From positions 1 to 52,386 of the forward strand of contig NZ_OKQO01000012.1 of the NCBI RefSeq assembly GCF_900289145.1: a stretch of DNA of 52,386 bases. The letters are read 5' to 3'. Shown piece by piece: positions 1 to 8,222 of the stretch. Position 1 is the first letter of the stretch; the number at the start of each line of letters is the position of its first letter. The DNA is from Neobittarella massiliensis (ex Bilen et al. 2018) (GTDB lineage Bacteria > Bacillota > Clostridia > Oscillospirales > Ruminococcaceae). Below the pieces are notes generated by a model. The model saw only the letters and a list, made by a program, of their open reading frames with translations. It had not been told where the DNA came from and did no database searches. Made by a program: the position numbers and the translations under genes.

Positions 1-1201
1 GGGCCGCCTCGCGGGCGCGGGCGGCGGTGAGGGCCTTGTCGAAGATGAGCTTGACGGTGGCGGGGTTCTCCTCGAAATAGGTGGAGAGCTTGTCGTACAC
101 CAGACTGTCGACCATGGAGCGGATCTCGGTGTTGCCCAGGCGGGCCTTGGTCTGGCCCTCGAACTGGGCCTCGGTCACCTTGACGCTGATGATGGTGGTG
201 AGCCCCTCGCGCACGTCTTCGCCGGAGAGATTTTTGTCGGCGTCTTTCAGGATGCCGTTTTTGCGGCCGTACTCGTTGAATACGCGGGTGAGCGCGGCCT
301 TAAATCCCTGCTCGTGGGTGCCGCCGTCGGTGGTGTGCACGTCGTTGGCAAAAGAGAGCATGACTTCGTTGTAGCTGTCGTTATACTGCAGCGCCACCTC
401 GACCATGGCGTCCTCTTTTTGACCGGACAGGTAGATGACGTCGGGGTGGACCACATCGAGGCCTTTTTTCTTGTGGATGTACTCGACGAAACTGCGGATG
501 CCGCCCTCGTAGTGCATCACCTCGGTGATCGGGTCCTCCTCGTCGCGCTTGTCTTCCAGCACGATCTTGACGCCGGCATTCAGGAAGGACTGCTCGCGCA
601 GCCGGGACGCCAGATCGTCGAACTCGAACTGGATGTCCTCGAACACCTCGCTGTCGGGGTGAAAGAGCACCGTAGTGCCGCTCTCGTCGGCGCCGCAGTC
701 GCCGATGACCGCCAGATCGCCGATCGCTACCCCTTTTTCAAAGCGCTGGTAGTAGATCTTGCCCTCTTTGCGGACCCAGACTTCCAGGTACTCGGACAGG
801 GCGTTGACCACCGATGCGCCCACGCCGTGCAGCCCGGCAGAGACCTTGTACCCGCCGCCGCCGAACTTGCCGCCGGCGTGCAGCACGGTGAACACCACCG
901 TGACTGCCGGGATGCCCATTTTGGGCTGGATGCTGACCGGGATGCCGCGGCCGTTATCGGTGACGCGGATACAGTTGCCCGGCAAGATCTCGACGCCGAT
1001 GCGGTCGCAGTACCCGGCCATGGCTTCGTCGATGGCGTTGTCGACGATCTCGTACACCAGGTGGTGCAGGCCGCGGCTGCCGGTGGAGCCGATATACATG
1101 CCCGGCCGCTTGCGAACTGCCTCCAGCCCCTCGAGCACCTGTATCTGTTCGCCGTCGTAGGCCCGATTCTCCTGCTTGATGTTCTCTGGCATGTTTTCCA
1201 A
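1..1201 (-). CDS. gyrB: DNA gyrase subunit B, N-terminal part (cut by window edge)
   Basis: ATPase subunit of DNA gyrase, which introduces negative supercoils with GyrA. Only about 400 N-terminal residues are present; the 3' end lies outside the window. The GHKL ATPase signatures are clear: [10 protein letters not shown], a glycine-rich DNGRGIPV segment, and [14 protein letters not shown], which forms the ATP lid. I place the start at a TTG (1201) because GGAGGGATCACT precedes it at good spacing; an in-frame ATG at 1192 is the alternative, but it would lie 16 bases from that Shine-Dalgarno. It follows remB by about 45 bases and is probably the distal gene of the dnaN-yaaA-recF-remB unit, the classical Bacillota order. 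Identity is certain, the exact start is not. Confidence 0.97.
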   Translation of the reverse strand, partial: MENMPENIKQENRAYDGEQIQVLEGLEAVRKRPGMYIGSTGSRGLHHLVYEIVDNAIDEAMAGYCDRIGVEILPGNCIRVTDNGRGIPVSIQPKMGIPAVTVVFTVLHAGGKFGGGGYKVSAGLHGVGASVVNALSEYLEVWVRKEGKIYYQRFEKGVAIGDLAVIGDCGADESGTTVLFHPDSEVFEDIQFEFDDLASRLREQSFLNAGVKIVLEDKRDEEDPITEVMHYEGGIRSFVEYIHKKKGLDVVHPDVIYLSGQKEDAMVEVALQYNDSYNEVMLSFANDVHTTDGGTHEQGFKAALTRVFNEYGRKNGILKDADKNLSGEDVREGLTTIISVKVTEAQFEGQTKARLGNTEIRSMVDSLVYDKLSTYFEENPATVKLIFDKALTAARAREAA

Positions 1202-1244
1202 AGTGATCCCTCCGTGTAAAAGTCCGCCCCTGGGGCAGACGGTA

Positions 1245-1544
1245 TTATCGATGTTTGGCGCGCGGGAGCCGCCGCCTGGCCGCCACCCGTTTTTTTAAGG
1301 TGGCCGGCGAGATAGGGCTTATATAGGTGATGGGCCCGCCGGGGCCGGTGATGACCACGAACGATTTGGGCAGCCCGATATCGAGGATGTCGCCGCTGCC
1401 GCACACGTTGCGCACCTGGCCGCGCGTGCCGGATCGTTTGAGATAATTTTTGGTGTCTTTGGAGACCGAGGTGTTGTCGATATCGAAGATGCCGACGATA
1501 TCGCGGGTGCGCACCACGGTATCCTGCCCCAGATGGATGTACAC
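1245..1544 (-). CDS. remB: DUF370 extracellular matrix regulator RemB-like (YaaB)
   Basis: Small 99-residue DUF370 protein. The family includes RemA and RemB, DNA-binding regulators of biofilm matrix genes in Bacillus subtilis; yaaB (remB) sits between recF and gyrB there, as here. The sequence begins [11 protein letters not shown] and has the FDIDNTS segment and a C-terminal basic tail ([16 protein letters not shown]). The start is a GTG at 1544, two bases after the recF stop, and its Shine-Dalgarno GAGGAGG overlaps the last recF codons, so translation is probably coupled. Function in this organism is not known; a role in matrix control is transferred from Bacillus only. Confidence 0.9.
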   Translation of the reverse strand: MYIHLGQDTVVRTRDIVGIFDIDNTSVSKDTKNYLKRSGTRGQVRNVCGSGDILDIGLPKSFVVITGPGGPITYISPISPATLKKRVAARRRLPRAKHR

Positions 1545-1546
1545 GT

Positions 1547-2665
1547 CTAGTCCTCCTCGCTGCCGCAGGGCTCGAGATGGCCGCTTTTCATATAGAAGGC
1601 GCGGCCGGTGAGCAGCTGCTCGATAGGGGCCCGGTCGCAGCAGGTGATGAATACCTGTGCGTCTTCCAGGTGGTTGAGGATGTAGTTTTGGCGGCTGGGG
1701 TCGAGCTCGCTCATCACGTCGTCTAAGAGCATCACCGGCGTTTCGCCGATAAACTCGCGCAGCAGGTAGCCCTCGGCCAATTTGAGGGCCAGCGCCACGC
1801 TGCGCTGCTGCCCCTGAGAGCCGTAGAGACGGCAGTCGAGCCCGCCGATGAGAAAGCGCAGGTCGTCGCGGTGCACCCCCACGGTGCTGTAGCCGGCGCG
1901 CAGGTCGTCTTTTTTGGCCTCTTGCAGGCGCTGGCTGTAGAGCTGCTGCAGCTGTGGGGCGTCGAGCGCCTGCTCGTCGCCGGAAAAGACGCTGTCGTAG
2001 CACAGGGTGAGCGTTTCCCGGCCGCCGGAGAGACCGCTGTAGATCTGGCCGGCCCAGTTAGACAGAGCGGCAAAGTAGCGCCGCCGCATCTGGTATACCC
2101 GCACCCCCAGCTGGCAGAGCTTTTCGTCGAACACCGCCAGCAGGTCGTAGAGCTCGGCGTTTTTATAGAGGTCTTTGATGAGGGCGTTTTTTTGGGCCAG
2201 TGCCTGGCGGTACTGGTACAGGGCGGTGATGAACTGGGGGCGTATCTGGCAGATGGCGCCGTCGAGAAAGCGGCGCCGCAGTTGGGGGCCGTCTTTGACG
2301 ATGGAGAGGTGGGCGGGGGAGAACACCACGCAGCAGAAGCTGCCGGCCAGCGCGCTGGCGCTTTTTTTCTCGACCCCGTTGAGCTGCACGCCCCGCTTAT
2401 CGCCCAGGGTGATGGCGGCGGTCTGGTGCCGGTCCTGGGCAAAAAAGGCGCCCTCTACCCGGGCCTGGGCGGCCCCTTTTTGGATGAGGTCGCGCTCGCG
2501 GCCGGGGCGAAAGCTCTTGGCCCCGGTGAGCATCCAGATGGCCTCGATCAGGTTCGTCTTGCCCTGGGCGTTGTCCCCAAATACGATGTTTACCCCCACG
2601 TGGGGGGTAAATTGCACCTCCTGCAGATTGCGGTAGCCGCACAGCCGGAGACTTTCTAATCGCAC
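1547..2665 (-). CDS. recF: DNA replication and repair protein RecF
   Basis: RecF, an SMC/ABC-like ATPase that with RecO and RecR loads RecA at single-strand gaps. The 372-residue product matches the usual length. The Walker A motif GDNAQGKTN is at about residues 30-38, followed by LIEAIW, and the C-terminal Walker B segment reads [13 protein letters not shown] longer reading frame begins at 2698, but I take the GTG at 2665: the product then starts [14 protein letters not shown] as in the family, and GAGGT lies 6-10 bases upstream. That start overlaps the yaaA stop by 10 bases, so the two genes are likely translationally coupled. Confidence 0.96.
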   Translation of the reverse strand: MRLESLRLCGYRNLQEVQFTPHVGVNIVFGDNAQGKTNLIEAIWMLTGAKSFRPGRERDLIQKGAAQARVEGAFFAQDRHQTAAITLGDKRGVQLNGVEKKSASALAGSFCCVVFSPAHLSIVKDGPQLRRRFLDGAICQIRPQFITALYQYRQALAQKNALIKDLYKNAELYDLLAVFDEKLCQLGVRVYQMRRRYFAALSNWAGQIYSGLSGGRETLTLCYDSVFSGDEQALDAPQLQQLYSQRLQEAKKDDLRAGYSTVGVHRDDLRFLIGGLDCRLYGSQGQQRSVALALKLAEGYLLREFIGETPVMLLDDVMSELDPSRQNYILNHLEDAQVFITCCDRAPIEQLLTGRAFYMKSGHLEPCGSEED

Positions 2666-2874
2666 GCCGTTACCTCGATCTCGCGGCCCTGGAGACACAC
2701 TGTGTCGCCGGGGTAGATCTTTTTGCCGCGCTGGGTGCAGACCTGGCCGCCGACGGTCACTTCACCCTGGGTGATGCGGATCTTGGCCTCGCCGCCGGTG
2801 GCGCACAGGCCGGCAAATTTGAGCAGTGCATCCAGCTTGATGAACGGGGTGTGGATCGGTATCTCAGTTTTCAT
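2656..2874 (-). CDS. yaaA: S4-domain RNA-binding protein YaaA/RlbA
   Basis: A 72-residue S4-domain protein of the YaaA type, invariably between dnaN and recF in Bacillota. The S4 fold is visible in [20 protein letters not shown] followed by [21 protein letters not shown], the segment that binds structured RNA. It overlaps dnaN by 11 bases and recF by 10, so it lies inside a tightly coupled operon. Work in Bacillus ties the family to ribosome assembly, but its precise partner is unsettled and nothing in the sequence adds to that. Confidence 0.93.
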   Translation of the reverse strand: MKTEIPIHTPFIKLDALLKFAGLCATGGEAKIRITQGEVTVGGQVCTQRGKKIYPGDTVCLQGREIEVTACD

Positions 2875-3970
2875 TTTTGAGCCTCACCGGCAGCACCAGG
2901 AAGAGGAAGCTGTCCCCCTCGGGCGGGGTGATGGTCATGGGGGCCAGCGAGCCGCCGAAGGAGAGCTTGACCTCGTCGCAGTGGGTGTATTTGAGGGCGT
3001 CGAGCAGGTATTTGTTGTTGAAGCCGATCTCGACGTCGTCGCCCTGCTTGTTGGCGGTAAAGGCGTCTTGCACCTTGCCCAGCGGCGTTTTACACAGCAC
3101 CGAGACGGTGGAGCCCTCGAAGGTGATCTTGAGGGGATTTTTAAAGCGGTCGCTGATGATGATGGAGGCGCGCTCTACGCTGTCGATAAAATCGCGGGTG
3201 GAGCAGAGGACGGTGGTCTCGGACTCTTTGGGGATGGAGTTTTTATAGTCGAGGAAGTTGCCCTCGAGCAGGCGGGAGATGATGTGGTAGCCGTTTACTT
3301 TAAAGAGGATGTGTTTGTCGGAGAGGTAGATCTCGGCCACCTCGTCGGAGTCTTTGACCAGCTTGGATATCTCGCTGGCGGCTTTGCCGGGGACGATGAA
3401 TTGGCAGTTCTGGTGGGTGTCGGCGTGCTCGCGGCGCAGGGCCAGGCGGTAGCCGTCGACAGTGACCAGGGTGAGCATGCCGTCCTCGGCCTCGAATTTG
3501 ATGCCGGTGTGTACCGGTTTTTGATCGGTCTGGGCCACGGCGTACAGCGTCTGGTCGATCATCGATTTTAAGGTGAGCTGATCCAGCGAGAGGGTGATCT
3601 CGCCGTCAAGATCGGGCATTTCGGGGAACTCGTCGGCGTCGATACCGATGATGGTGAACTCGGTCTGCTGGGTCTTGATGGTGGTGAGCAGCTGGCTGTT
3701 GACCTCGACCGAGACCTGTTGGTCGGACAGTTTGCGGATAATGTCGGAAAACAGGCGCGCCGATAGGACGATGGTGCCGTGCTCGCTGACCTCGGCCGGG
3801 ATGCGGGTGGTGATGCCCAGCTCGAGGTCGTAGCCCGACAGCGTGATGCAGTCTTCCTCGGTGCGCACGAGCACGCCTTCGAGGGCGGGGATGTTGGATT
3901 TGCCCGGCACAGCTTTTTGTACGTTCAACATCGCTTCGCTGAGAGATTGCCGGTCACAGACGAATTTCAT
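2864..3970 (-). CDS. dnaN: DNA polymerase III beta subunit (sliding clamp)
   Basis: Sliding clamp that tethers DNA polymerase to the template and acts as a hub for repair proteins and for inactivation of DnaA. At 368 residues it has the usual length for three clamp domains; it begins [21 protein letters not shown] and ends with the conserved LPVRLKNEN. The ATG at 3970 is preceded by AAAGGAGCG on the minus strand. It is separated from dnaA by 323 bases that carry the candidate unwinding region, as in B. subtilis. Confidence 0.98.
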   Translation of the reverse strand: MKFVCDRQSLSEAMLNVQKAVPGKSNIPALEGVLVRTEEDCITLSGYDLELGITTRIPAEVSEHGTIVLSARLFSDIIRKLSDQQVSVEVNSQLLTTIKTQQTEFTIIGIDADEFPEMPDLDGEITLSLDQLTLKSMIDQTLYAVAQTDQKPVHTGIKFEAEDGMLTLVTVDGYRLALRREHADTHQNCQFIVPGKAASEISKLVKDSDEVAEIYLSDKHILFKVNGYHIISRLLEGNFLDYKNSIPKESETTVLCSTRDFIDSVERASIIISDRFKNPLKITFEGSTVSVLCKTPLGKVQDAFTANKQGDDVEIGFNNKYLLDALKYTHCDEVKLSFGGSLAPMTITPPEGDSFLFLVLPVRLKNEN

Positions 3971-4293
3971 GGAAACGCTCCTTTCTGGTGAGAAGAAAAT
4001 ATATAAGAAATAGTAATAGTAGTAGTGTCGGTGGAATTGTTAGGCGGGGGTGGAAATAGGCCTGTACAGCCCAGTTTTTCACTTTTTTTGGACATGTAGA
4101 ATGCCTGTTTGTGAAATTGTGGAATATGAGGGGAAAAAGAGGATGTCCACATTTTGGTGGAATATCGGTTGTTAAATGTTAAAGGATGGTGAAAGAAATG
4201 GTGGAATGATTATGCGCATAAAATTGCATGGACGGCAGAGGGCGACACGAAATTTCGCACCGCGATATAGGAACACTTTTTCCCCTGCCAGCT
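3971..4293. other. oriC: dnaA-dnaN intergenic region, candidate basal unwinding site
   Basis: No gene lies here. Next to dnaN is an AT-rich stretch (3989-4010), then the trinucleotide array TAG-TAA-TAG-TAG-TAG (4011-4025), which fits the DnaA-trio pattern (5'-TA[G/A]-3' repeats). A few bases farther is the first of five same-direction GGTGGAA elements (4030, 4049, 4118, 4156, 4200). Read on the minus strand this is box, short spacer, trios, AT-rich DNA, then dnaN, the same order as the B. subtilis incC region. The elements read roughly ATTCCAC[C/A] rather than the textbook TTATCCACA. Assignment as origin rests on position and layout; box function is inferred. Confidence 0.8.
4011..4025 (+). 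promoter_or_regulatory. DnaA-trio array in oriC
   Basis: Five consecutive trinucleotides TAG TAA TAG TAG TAG on the plus strand. DnaA-trios are the single-strand binding elements onto which DnaA assembles from an adjacent double-strand box. The nearest box-like site (4030-4038) is five bases away and AT-rich DNA lies on the other side, as expected for an unwinding site. Confidence 0.7.
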
Positions 4294-5661
4294 TTACTTT
4301 TTGATGTTTTTGATGATGTCCTCGATGGTCTCGGCAAACTTCTGGTTGTGCTCGAGTTTTTGCTTGACTTCGCCCAGCGAGTAGACGATGGTGGAGTGGT
4401 CGCGGCCGCCCAGCTCGACGCCGATGGCCTTCATGGGCATTTGGGTCACCTCGCGGATGACGTAGATGGCCACCTGGCGCGCGCTGGAGATGTTGGCCGA
4501 TTTCTTTTTGGATTTGATGTCGGCCGGGGAGACGTTAAAGGTGCGCGAGACCTCGTTGATGATGCGCTCGACGGTGACCGGGATGGGCTGGTTGTCGCTG
4601 AGGATATCTTTGATGGCGGTGTGGGCCACGGCCACGGTGGGGGAGATGCCCTCGAGCATTTTGTAGGCGTTGAGCTTTTTGACGGCGCCCTCCAGCTGGC
4701 GGATGTTGTTTTTGATGCGGTTGGCGATGAACTCGGTCACTTCGGGCGGCAGGTTGAGGCCCAGCAGCTCCGCTTTGCGGCGGATGATGGCCACTCTGGT
4801 CTCGAAATCGGGCGGCTGGATATCGGCCAGCAGGCCGGACTCGAAGCGGGAGCGCAGCCGGTCCTCCAGTGTTTTGATCTCTTTGGGGGGCCTGTCTGAG
4901 GAGAGCACGATCTGCTTGCCGGATAAAAACAGCGTCTCGAAGGTGTGAAAGAACTCCTCCTGGGTGGAGATCTTACCGCCGATGAACTGGATATCGTCGA
5001 TGAGCAGCACGTCGGCCACCCGGTACTTGTTGCGAAAGTCCATGGTGGTGCCGGCGGCGATGGCGGAGATCATCTCGTTGGTGAACTCCTCACCCTTGAC
5101 GTAGACCAGATTGGTGGAGGGGTCGTTTTTCTTGATCTCGTTGCAGATGGCAAACAGCAGATGGGTCTTGCCCAGGCCGGAGTCGCCGTAGATGAACAGG
5201 GGGTTATACACATTGGAGGGGTTGGCCGCCACCGCCATGGCCGCCGCGTGGGCGAAGTTGTTGGAGGAGCCGACCACGAATGACTCGAAGGTATAGTCGT
5301 AGTCGCCGCCGCCGGTAAACTCTTTGGTAAAGGTGGCCGACGAGGAGCCGGCGGCGATGGAGGGGGCCGCCACTGCCGGAGAGGCCGGGTGCTCCACATG
5401 GCCCTCTTTGAGCTTGGCGTCGCAGCTGATCTTTACCTGTACGTCAAAGCCCAGCACGTTTAAAAAGCCCTCTTTGATGATGTCGAGGTATTTTTCCTCG
5501 ATCAGCTCCTGCTGGAATTTGCTGCGCACATAGAGCAGGGCGGTGTCGCTCTCGAATTTGATGGGTTCGATGCACTTGATCCACAGATCGTACACCATAT
5601 CGCTGAGTTGGGTCTTGCAGTGGTGCGCCACCAGTTCCCACACGTCGCTAAATGATTCCAT
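4294..5661 (-). CDS. dnaA: Chromosomal replication initiator protein DnaA
   Basis: AAA+ initiator that binds origin boxes and opens DNA. The 455-residue product has all four domains: N-terminal oligomerisation domain (begins MESFSDVWELV), a short A/S/P-rich linker, the AAA+ core with P-loop GDSGLGKTHL at about residues 159-168 and Walker B LLIDDIQF, and the C-terminal helix-turn-helix with signature GGRDHSTIVYS. I choose the ATG at 5661, which starts like other DnaA proteins and has GGAGG upstream; an in-frame ATG at 5688 would add nine residues (MTFLEDGKP). A consensus-like promoter containing two DnaA-box-like sites lies just upstream, suggesting autoregulation. Confidence 0.98.
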   Translation of the reverse strand: MESFSDVWELVAHHCKTQLSDMVYDLWIKCIEPIKFESDTALLYVRSKFQQELIEEKYLDIIKEGFLNVLGFDVQVKISCDAKLKEGHVEHPASPAVAAPSIAAGSSSATFTKEFTGGGDYDYTFESFVVGSSNNFAHAAAMAVAANPSNVYNPLFIYGDSGLGKTHLLFAICNEIKKNDPSTNLVYVKGEEFTNEMISAIAAGTTMDFRNKYRVADVLLIDDIQFIGGKISTQEEFFHTFETLFLSGKQIVLSSDRPPKEIKTLEDRLRSRFESGLLADIQPPDFETRVAIIRRKAELLGLNLPPEVTEFIANRIKNNIRQLEGAVKKLNAYKMLEGISPTVAVAHTAIKDILSDNQPIPVTVERIINEVSRTFNVSPADIKSKKKSANISSARQVAIYVIREVTQMPMKAIGVELGGRDHSTIVYSLGEVKQKLEHNQKFAETIEDIIKNIKK

Positions 5662-5704
5662 AGGTTTTCCATCCTCCAAAAAGGTCATAGTAATTCACTC
5701 TCCC

Positions 5705-5736
5705 ATTCTAACACAAAATCCACATAGTTATCAACA
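5705..5736 (-). promoter_or_regulatory. dnaA promoter with overlapping DnaA-box-like sites
   Basis: On the minus strand TTGATA (5734-5729), an 18-base spacer and TAGAAT (5710-5705) form a sigma-A type promoter. TTATCAACA (5728-5736, one mismatch to TTATCCACA) covers the -35 box and AAATCCACA (5716-5724, two mismatches) lies in the spacer. DnaA binding here would repress its own gene, as is known in other bacteria. Confidence 0.65.
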
Positions 5737-6132
5737 ATTAAACACCAAAACCCCGCGGTATATATAATAGGAAAAAACAGGGCAAATCGGGCAGATTTTG
5801 GCGGGAATGTGGAAAAGACAGCAGGGGGGCGCCGGCAGCGGCAACGGGGTGATGGAGAAAAGAAGCGGGGGCAGAAATGCCCGCTGCCCGATCATCGCTC
5901 GACAGCCGCCCGGCCGCCCGCCTGAGGTGTGCCAGGCAGACTGCGGGCGCACGGCAGCGGCTAGGCTGCCGCGGGGACCCGGGGCAGCTGGGGCGTGCTG
6001 TGGACGTGCTGTGTGGAGCTGTGGGAGAGGACGAGCGGCCCCAGCGGGCCAAAACAGGGGCCAAAAGAGACGACAACAGGCGGCCGGACCCCCGAAAAAC
6101 GCGGTAGTCATCGGTTTTTTTAGAAAAAAAGA
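5737..6132. other. dnaA-rpmH intergenic region
   Basis: About 400 bases between the divergent dnaA and rpmH promoters. It contains one good DnaA-box-like site (TTTTCCACA on the minus strand, 5808-5816), a GC-rich inverted repeat (CGGCAGC/GCTGCCG, 5952-5971) and three closely spaced TGTGG elements (5999, 6012, 6020) that are only weak box candidates. Open frames here overlap on both strands and look like GC-driven noise. In related bacteria this side also carries origin boxes, so part of it may belong to the origin. Confidence 0.5.
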
Positions 6133-6161
6133 TTGACAGAACGGTGAGCAGCCTATATACT
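6133..6161 (+). promoter_or_regulatory. rpmH promoter
   Basis: TTGACA (6133-6138), 17-base spacer, TATACT (6156-6161), after an A/T-rich run. A near-consensus sigma-A promoter placed to drive rpmH-rnpA-yidD-yidC. Confidence 0.85.
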
Positions 6162-6201
6162 AATTAAATGCAAGGTTTCGCCTCGAAAGGAGGGTTTACA
6201 A

Positions 6202-6336
6202 GTGCTCAGAACCTATCAACCCAAAAAGAGACAGAGAAAAAAAGAACACGGTTTCCGCAAGAGAATGAGAACCAGCAACGGCCGGAAAGTGCTCGCTCAC
6301 AGAAGGGCAAAAGGCAGAAAACGTTTAAGCTACTAA
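6202..6336 (+). CDS. rpmH: Large ribosomal subunit protein L34
   Basis: Ribosomal protein bL34, 44 residues, starting at GTG (6202) seven bases after AAAGGAGGG. The highly basic sequence has the family core [19 protein letters not shown] and ends GRKRLSY. It is divergent from dnaA and first in the ribosome/RNase P/insertase operon, its standard place in bacteria. A hairpin terminator follows at once, so rpmH is probably expressed above its downstream genes. Confidence 0.98.
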   Translation: MLRTYQPKKRQRKKEHGFRKRMRTSNGRKVLAHRRAKGRKRLSY

Positions 6337-6342
6337 TCGATG

Positions 6343-6375
6343 GCCACAATGTGTTGCGTTGTGGCTATTGTTTTT
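6343..6375 (+). terminator. Hairpin terminator/attenuator after rpmH
   Basis: GCCACAA (6343-6349) pairs with TTGTGGC (6359-6365), followed by TATTGTTTTT. It lies seven bases after the rpmH stop and would reduce read-through into rnpA. Confidence 0.75.
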
Positions 6376-6403
6376 CTGTGCGGAGTATTTTTGCAAGTCG
6401 GCC

Positions 6404-6443
6404 CTGCGCCCCGCTGCCACATAGAGCTGGCATTGGGGCGCAG
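6404..6443 (+). other. Large imperfect hairpin between rpmH and rnpA
   Basis: CTGCGCCCC (6404-6412) pairs perfectly with GGGGCGCAG (6435-6443); inside it TGCCA (6415-6419) pairs with TGGCA (6428-6432). There is no T-run, so it is not a terminator. It could be an RNase processing site or a translational control structure for rnpA. Confidence 0.55.
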
Positions 6444-6484
6444 AGGTGTATTTGCCCCATTTTACCCAGAATAAAGAGAAATAC

Positions 6485-6889
6485 ATGGACGGTGTAATGC
6501 GCGACAGCGCGCCGGCTGCGGCCGGTGACAGAATAGAAAACACGGCGCCGGGCGGGAAGATCATCACCCTGACCCAGAACTTTGAGTTTTTGCGCACTTA
6601 CAAGAGGGGACGCTCGGTCGTGCATCCCCTTATTGTCACATATATTTTTAAAAACCGGCTGGGATATACCCGGGTGGGCATCACCACCAGTAAGAAGATC
6701 GGCGGGGCGGTGCAGCGCAACCGCGCCCGGCGGGTGATCAGGCAGGCCTACCGGGCACTGCTGCCCCAGATAAGACCGGGCTACGACATCGTTTTTGTGG
6801 CCCGCGGCAAGACCCCCCACGTAAAAGAGTGGGCCATCGAGAGCGCCATGAAGAAAAATTTAAAAAAGGCAGGCCTTTTAAAACCTTGA
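6485..6889 (+). CDS. rnpA: Ribonuclease P protein component
   Basis: Protein subunit of RNase P, which matures tRNA 5' ends with the catalytic RNA. The family core is present: [16 protein letters not shown] at the N-terminal side and the RNR signature around [14 protein letters not shown]. From the ATG at 6485 the protein is 134 residues, about 20 longer than usual, because a poorly conserved stretch precedes the first family residues. No strong Shine-Dalgarno marks any start; GTG 6446 and ATG 6497 are alternatives. The gene ends by overlapping the TTG start of yidD. Confidence 0.9.
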   Translation: MDGVMRDSAPAAAGDRIENTAPGGKIITLTQNFEFLRTYKRGRSVVHPLIVTYIFKNRLGYTRVGITTSKKIGGAVQRNRARRVIRQAYRALLPQIRPGYDIVFVARGKTPHVKEWAIESAMKKNLKKAGLLKP

Positions 6890-7140
6890 AAAAGCTGCTC
6901 ACGGCGCTCATCCGCTTTTACCAGAAGCATATCTCGCCGGCGACACCGCCCAGCTGCCGCTTTTACCCCACCTGCTCGGCCTACGCCATCGAGGCCATCA
7001 GCACCCACGGTGCACTCAAGGGCAGTTTGCTGGCGATCTGGCGCATTTTGCGCTGTAATCCCTTTTCTAAGGGTGGGTACGACCCCGTGCCGCCCCCTAA
7101 ACACCATCGGGCAAATTCCAAACGGAGGAATTGTGAATGA
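6886..7140 (+). CDS. yidD: Membrane protein insertion efficiency factor YidD
   Basis: Small amphipathic membrane-associated protein thought to help YidC insert and fold membrane proteins. The family pattern is intact: FYQKHISP, a [11 protein letters not shown] segment, and [18 protein letters not shown] take the TTG at 6886, whose TTGA overlaps the rnpA stop; this gives 84 residues. The frame is open farther upstream within rnpA, but that part has no family similarity. Its last codons overlap the yidC start (ATGA). Confidence 0.93.
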   Translation: MKKLLTALIRFYQKHISPATPPSCRFYPTCSAYAIEAISTHGALKGSLLAIWRILRCNPFSKGGYDPVPPPKHHRANSKRRNCE

Positions 7141-8195
7141 ACTTTATCAGCGAAATATTCGGCTACCCGCTGGGGTATATCATGCAGGGGTGCTACTACC
7201 TCACCCACAACTACGCGCTCTCCCTGCTGCTGTTTACTCTGGTCACCAAGGTGCTGCTTTTTCCCCTGGCGGTCAAACAGCAGAAGTCGACGGCGCAGAT
7301 GGCTGTATTTCAGCCCAAGATAACCGAGATCCAGAAGAAATTCGCCAACGACAAGAAAAAACAACAGGATGAGATGATGAAGCTGTACTCGGACTACGGG
7401 TACAATCCGGCCGGCGGCTGCCTGCCGATGCTGATCCAGTTCCCCATTCTGTTTGGTCTTATCGACGTGATCTACAAGCCCCTGACCCACATCATCCGCA
7501 TCCCGTCGGACGTGATCACCAAGGGCATAGAGATCGCCAAGGAGCTGCCGGGCATCACCGTCAACTCGATCAACCCGCAAGTCAGCCTGATCTCGGCGGT
7601 GCAGACGAGCCCCGACGCCTTCGGCAAGATCTTCTCGGCCGGGCAGATGACCAAGATCCAGGAGATCAACTTCAGCTTTTTTGGCCTGGACCTGTCGCAG
7701 ATGCCGCAGCTGGCCTTTAATGCGGCGCTGCTCATCCCCATTTTGGCCGGCCTGTCGATGATCCTGTCGTCGGTGTGCTCGATGAAATTCAGCGGCTCCG
7801 GACAAGCTATGGCGGCCGGCGCCGGCGGCAACACCTCGAAATTCATGCTGTACGGCATGAGCATCTTCTCGGCGGTATTTGCCTTTCAGGTGCCCATGGG
7901 CGTTGGCCTGTACTGGATCTTTCAGAACGTGATCCTCATCGGCCAGAGCTACCTGCTCAACCGCATCTATAACCCCAAAAAGCTGGCAGTGGCCTACGAG
8001 GAAAAGATGAAGGCGGTGCAGGAGAGCAAGAAGAAAAAGGTAAAGATCGAAGTGGAGGACAAAAAGACCGGCAGCAAGAAGGTCGTGGAAAAAACTCTGT
8101 CTGAAAAGGAGATCAACCGGCTGCGGCTGGCCAAGGCCCGCGAGCTGGACGCCAAGAAATACGGCGATATAAACGAGGACCCACAGGAAAAGTAG
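7137..8195 (+). CDS. yidC: Membrane protein insertase YidC/SpoIIIJ
   Basis: Oxa1/YidC insertase of the Gram-positive type, 352 residues. It starts with a short N-terminal segment and then the first transmembrane helix with [18 protein letters not shown], which carries the conserved hydrophilic-groove arginine-equivalent region. A cytoplasmic coiled coil follows ([20 protein letters not shown]), then [19 protein letters not shown] and further helices. The C-terminal tail is lysine-rich and charged, typical of YidC that contacts ribosomes. No lipobox cysteine is present, unlike many Bacillus SpoIIIJ proteins. ATG overlaps the yidD stop; jag follows after 27 bases. Confidence 0.97.
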   Translation: MNFISEIFGYPLGYIMQGCYYLTHNYALSLLLFTLVTKVLLFPLAVKQQKSTAQMAVFQPKITEIQKKFANDKKKQQDEMMKLYSDYGYNPAGGCLPMLIQFPILFGLIDVIYKPLTHIIRIPSDVITKGIEIAKELPGITVNSINPQVSLISAVQTSPDAFGKIFSAGQMTKIQEINFSFFGLDLSQMPQLAFNAALLIPILAGLSMILSSVCSMKFSGSGQAMAAGAGGNTSKFMLYGMSIFSAVFAFQVPMGVGLYWIFQNVILIGQSYLLNRIYNPKKLAVAYEEKMKAVQESKKKKVKIEVEDKKTGSKKVVEKTLSEKEINRLRLAKARELDAKKYGDINEDPQEK

Positions 8196-8222
8196 GGCTG
8201 CACTTCCAGGGGGGAGAAGATC

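Noticed and set aside
1245-2003. 252-codon frame that contains remB
   Set aside because: Only the last 99 residues from the GTG at 1544 match DUF370; the upstream part is a shadow of recF.
5999-6026. Three TGTGG elements in the dnaA-rpmH gap as DnaA boxes
   Set aside because: They match only the first five or six bases of the box and lie in very GC-rich DNA; kept as a remark only.
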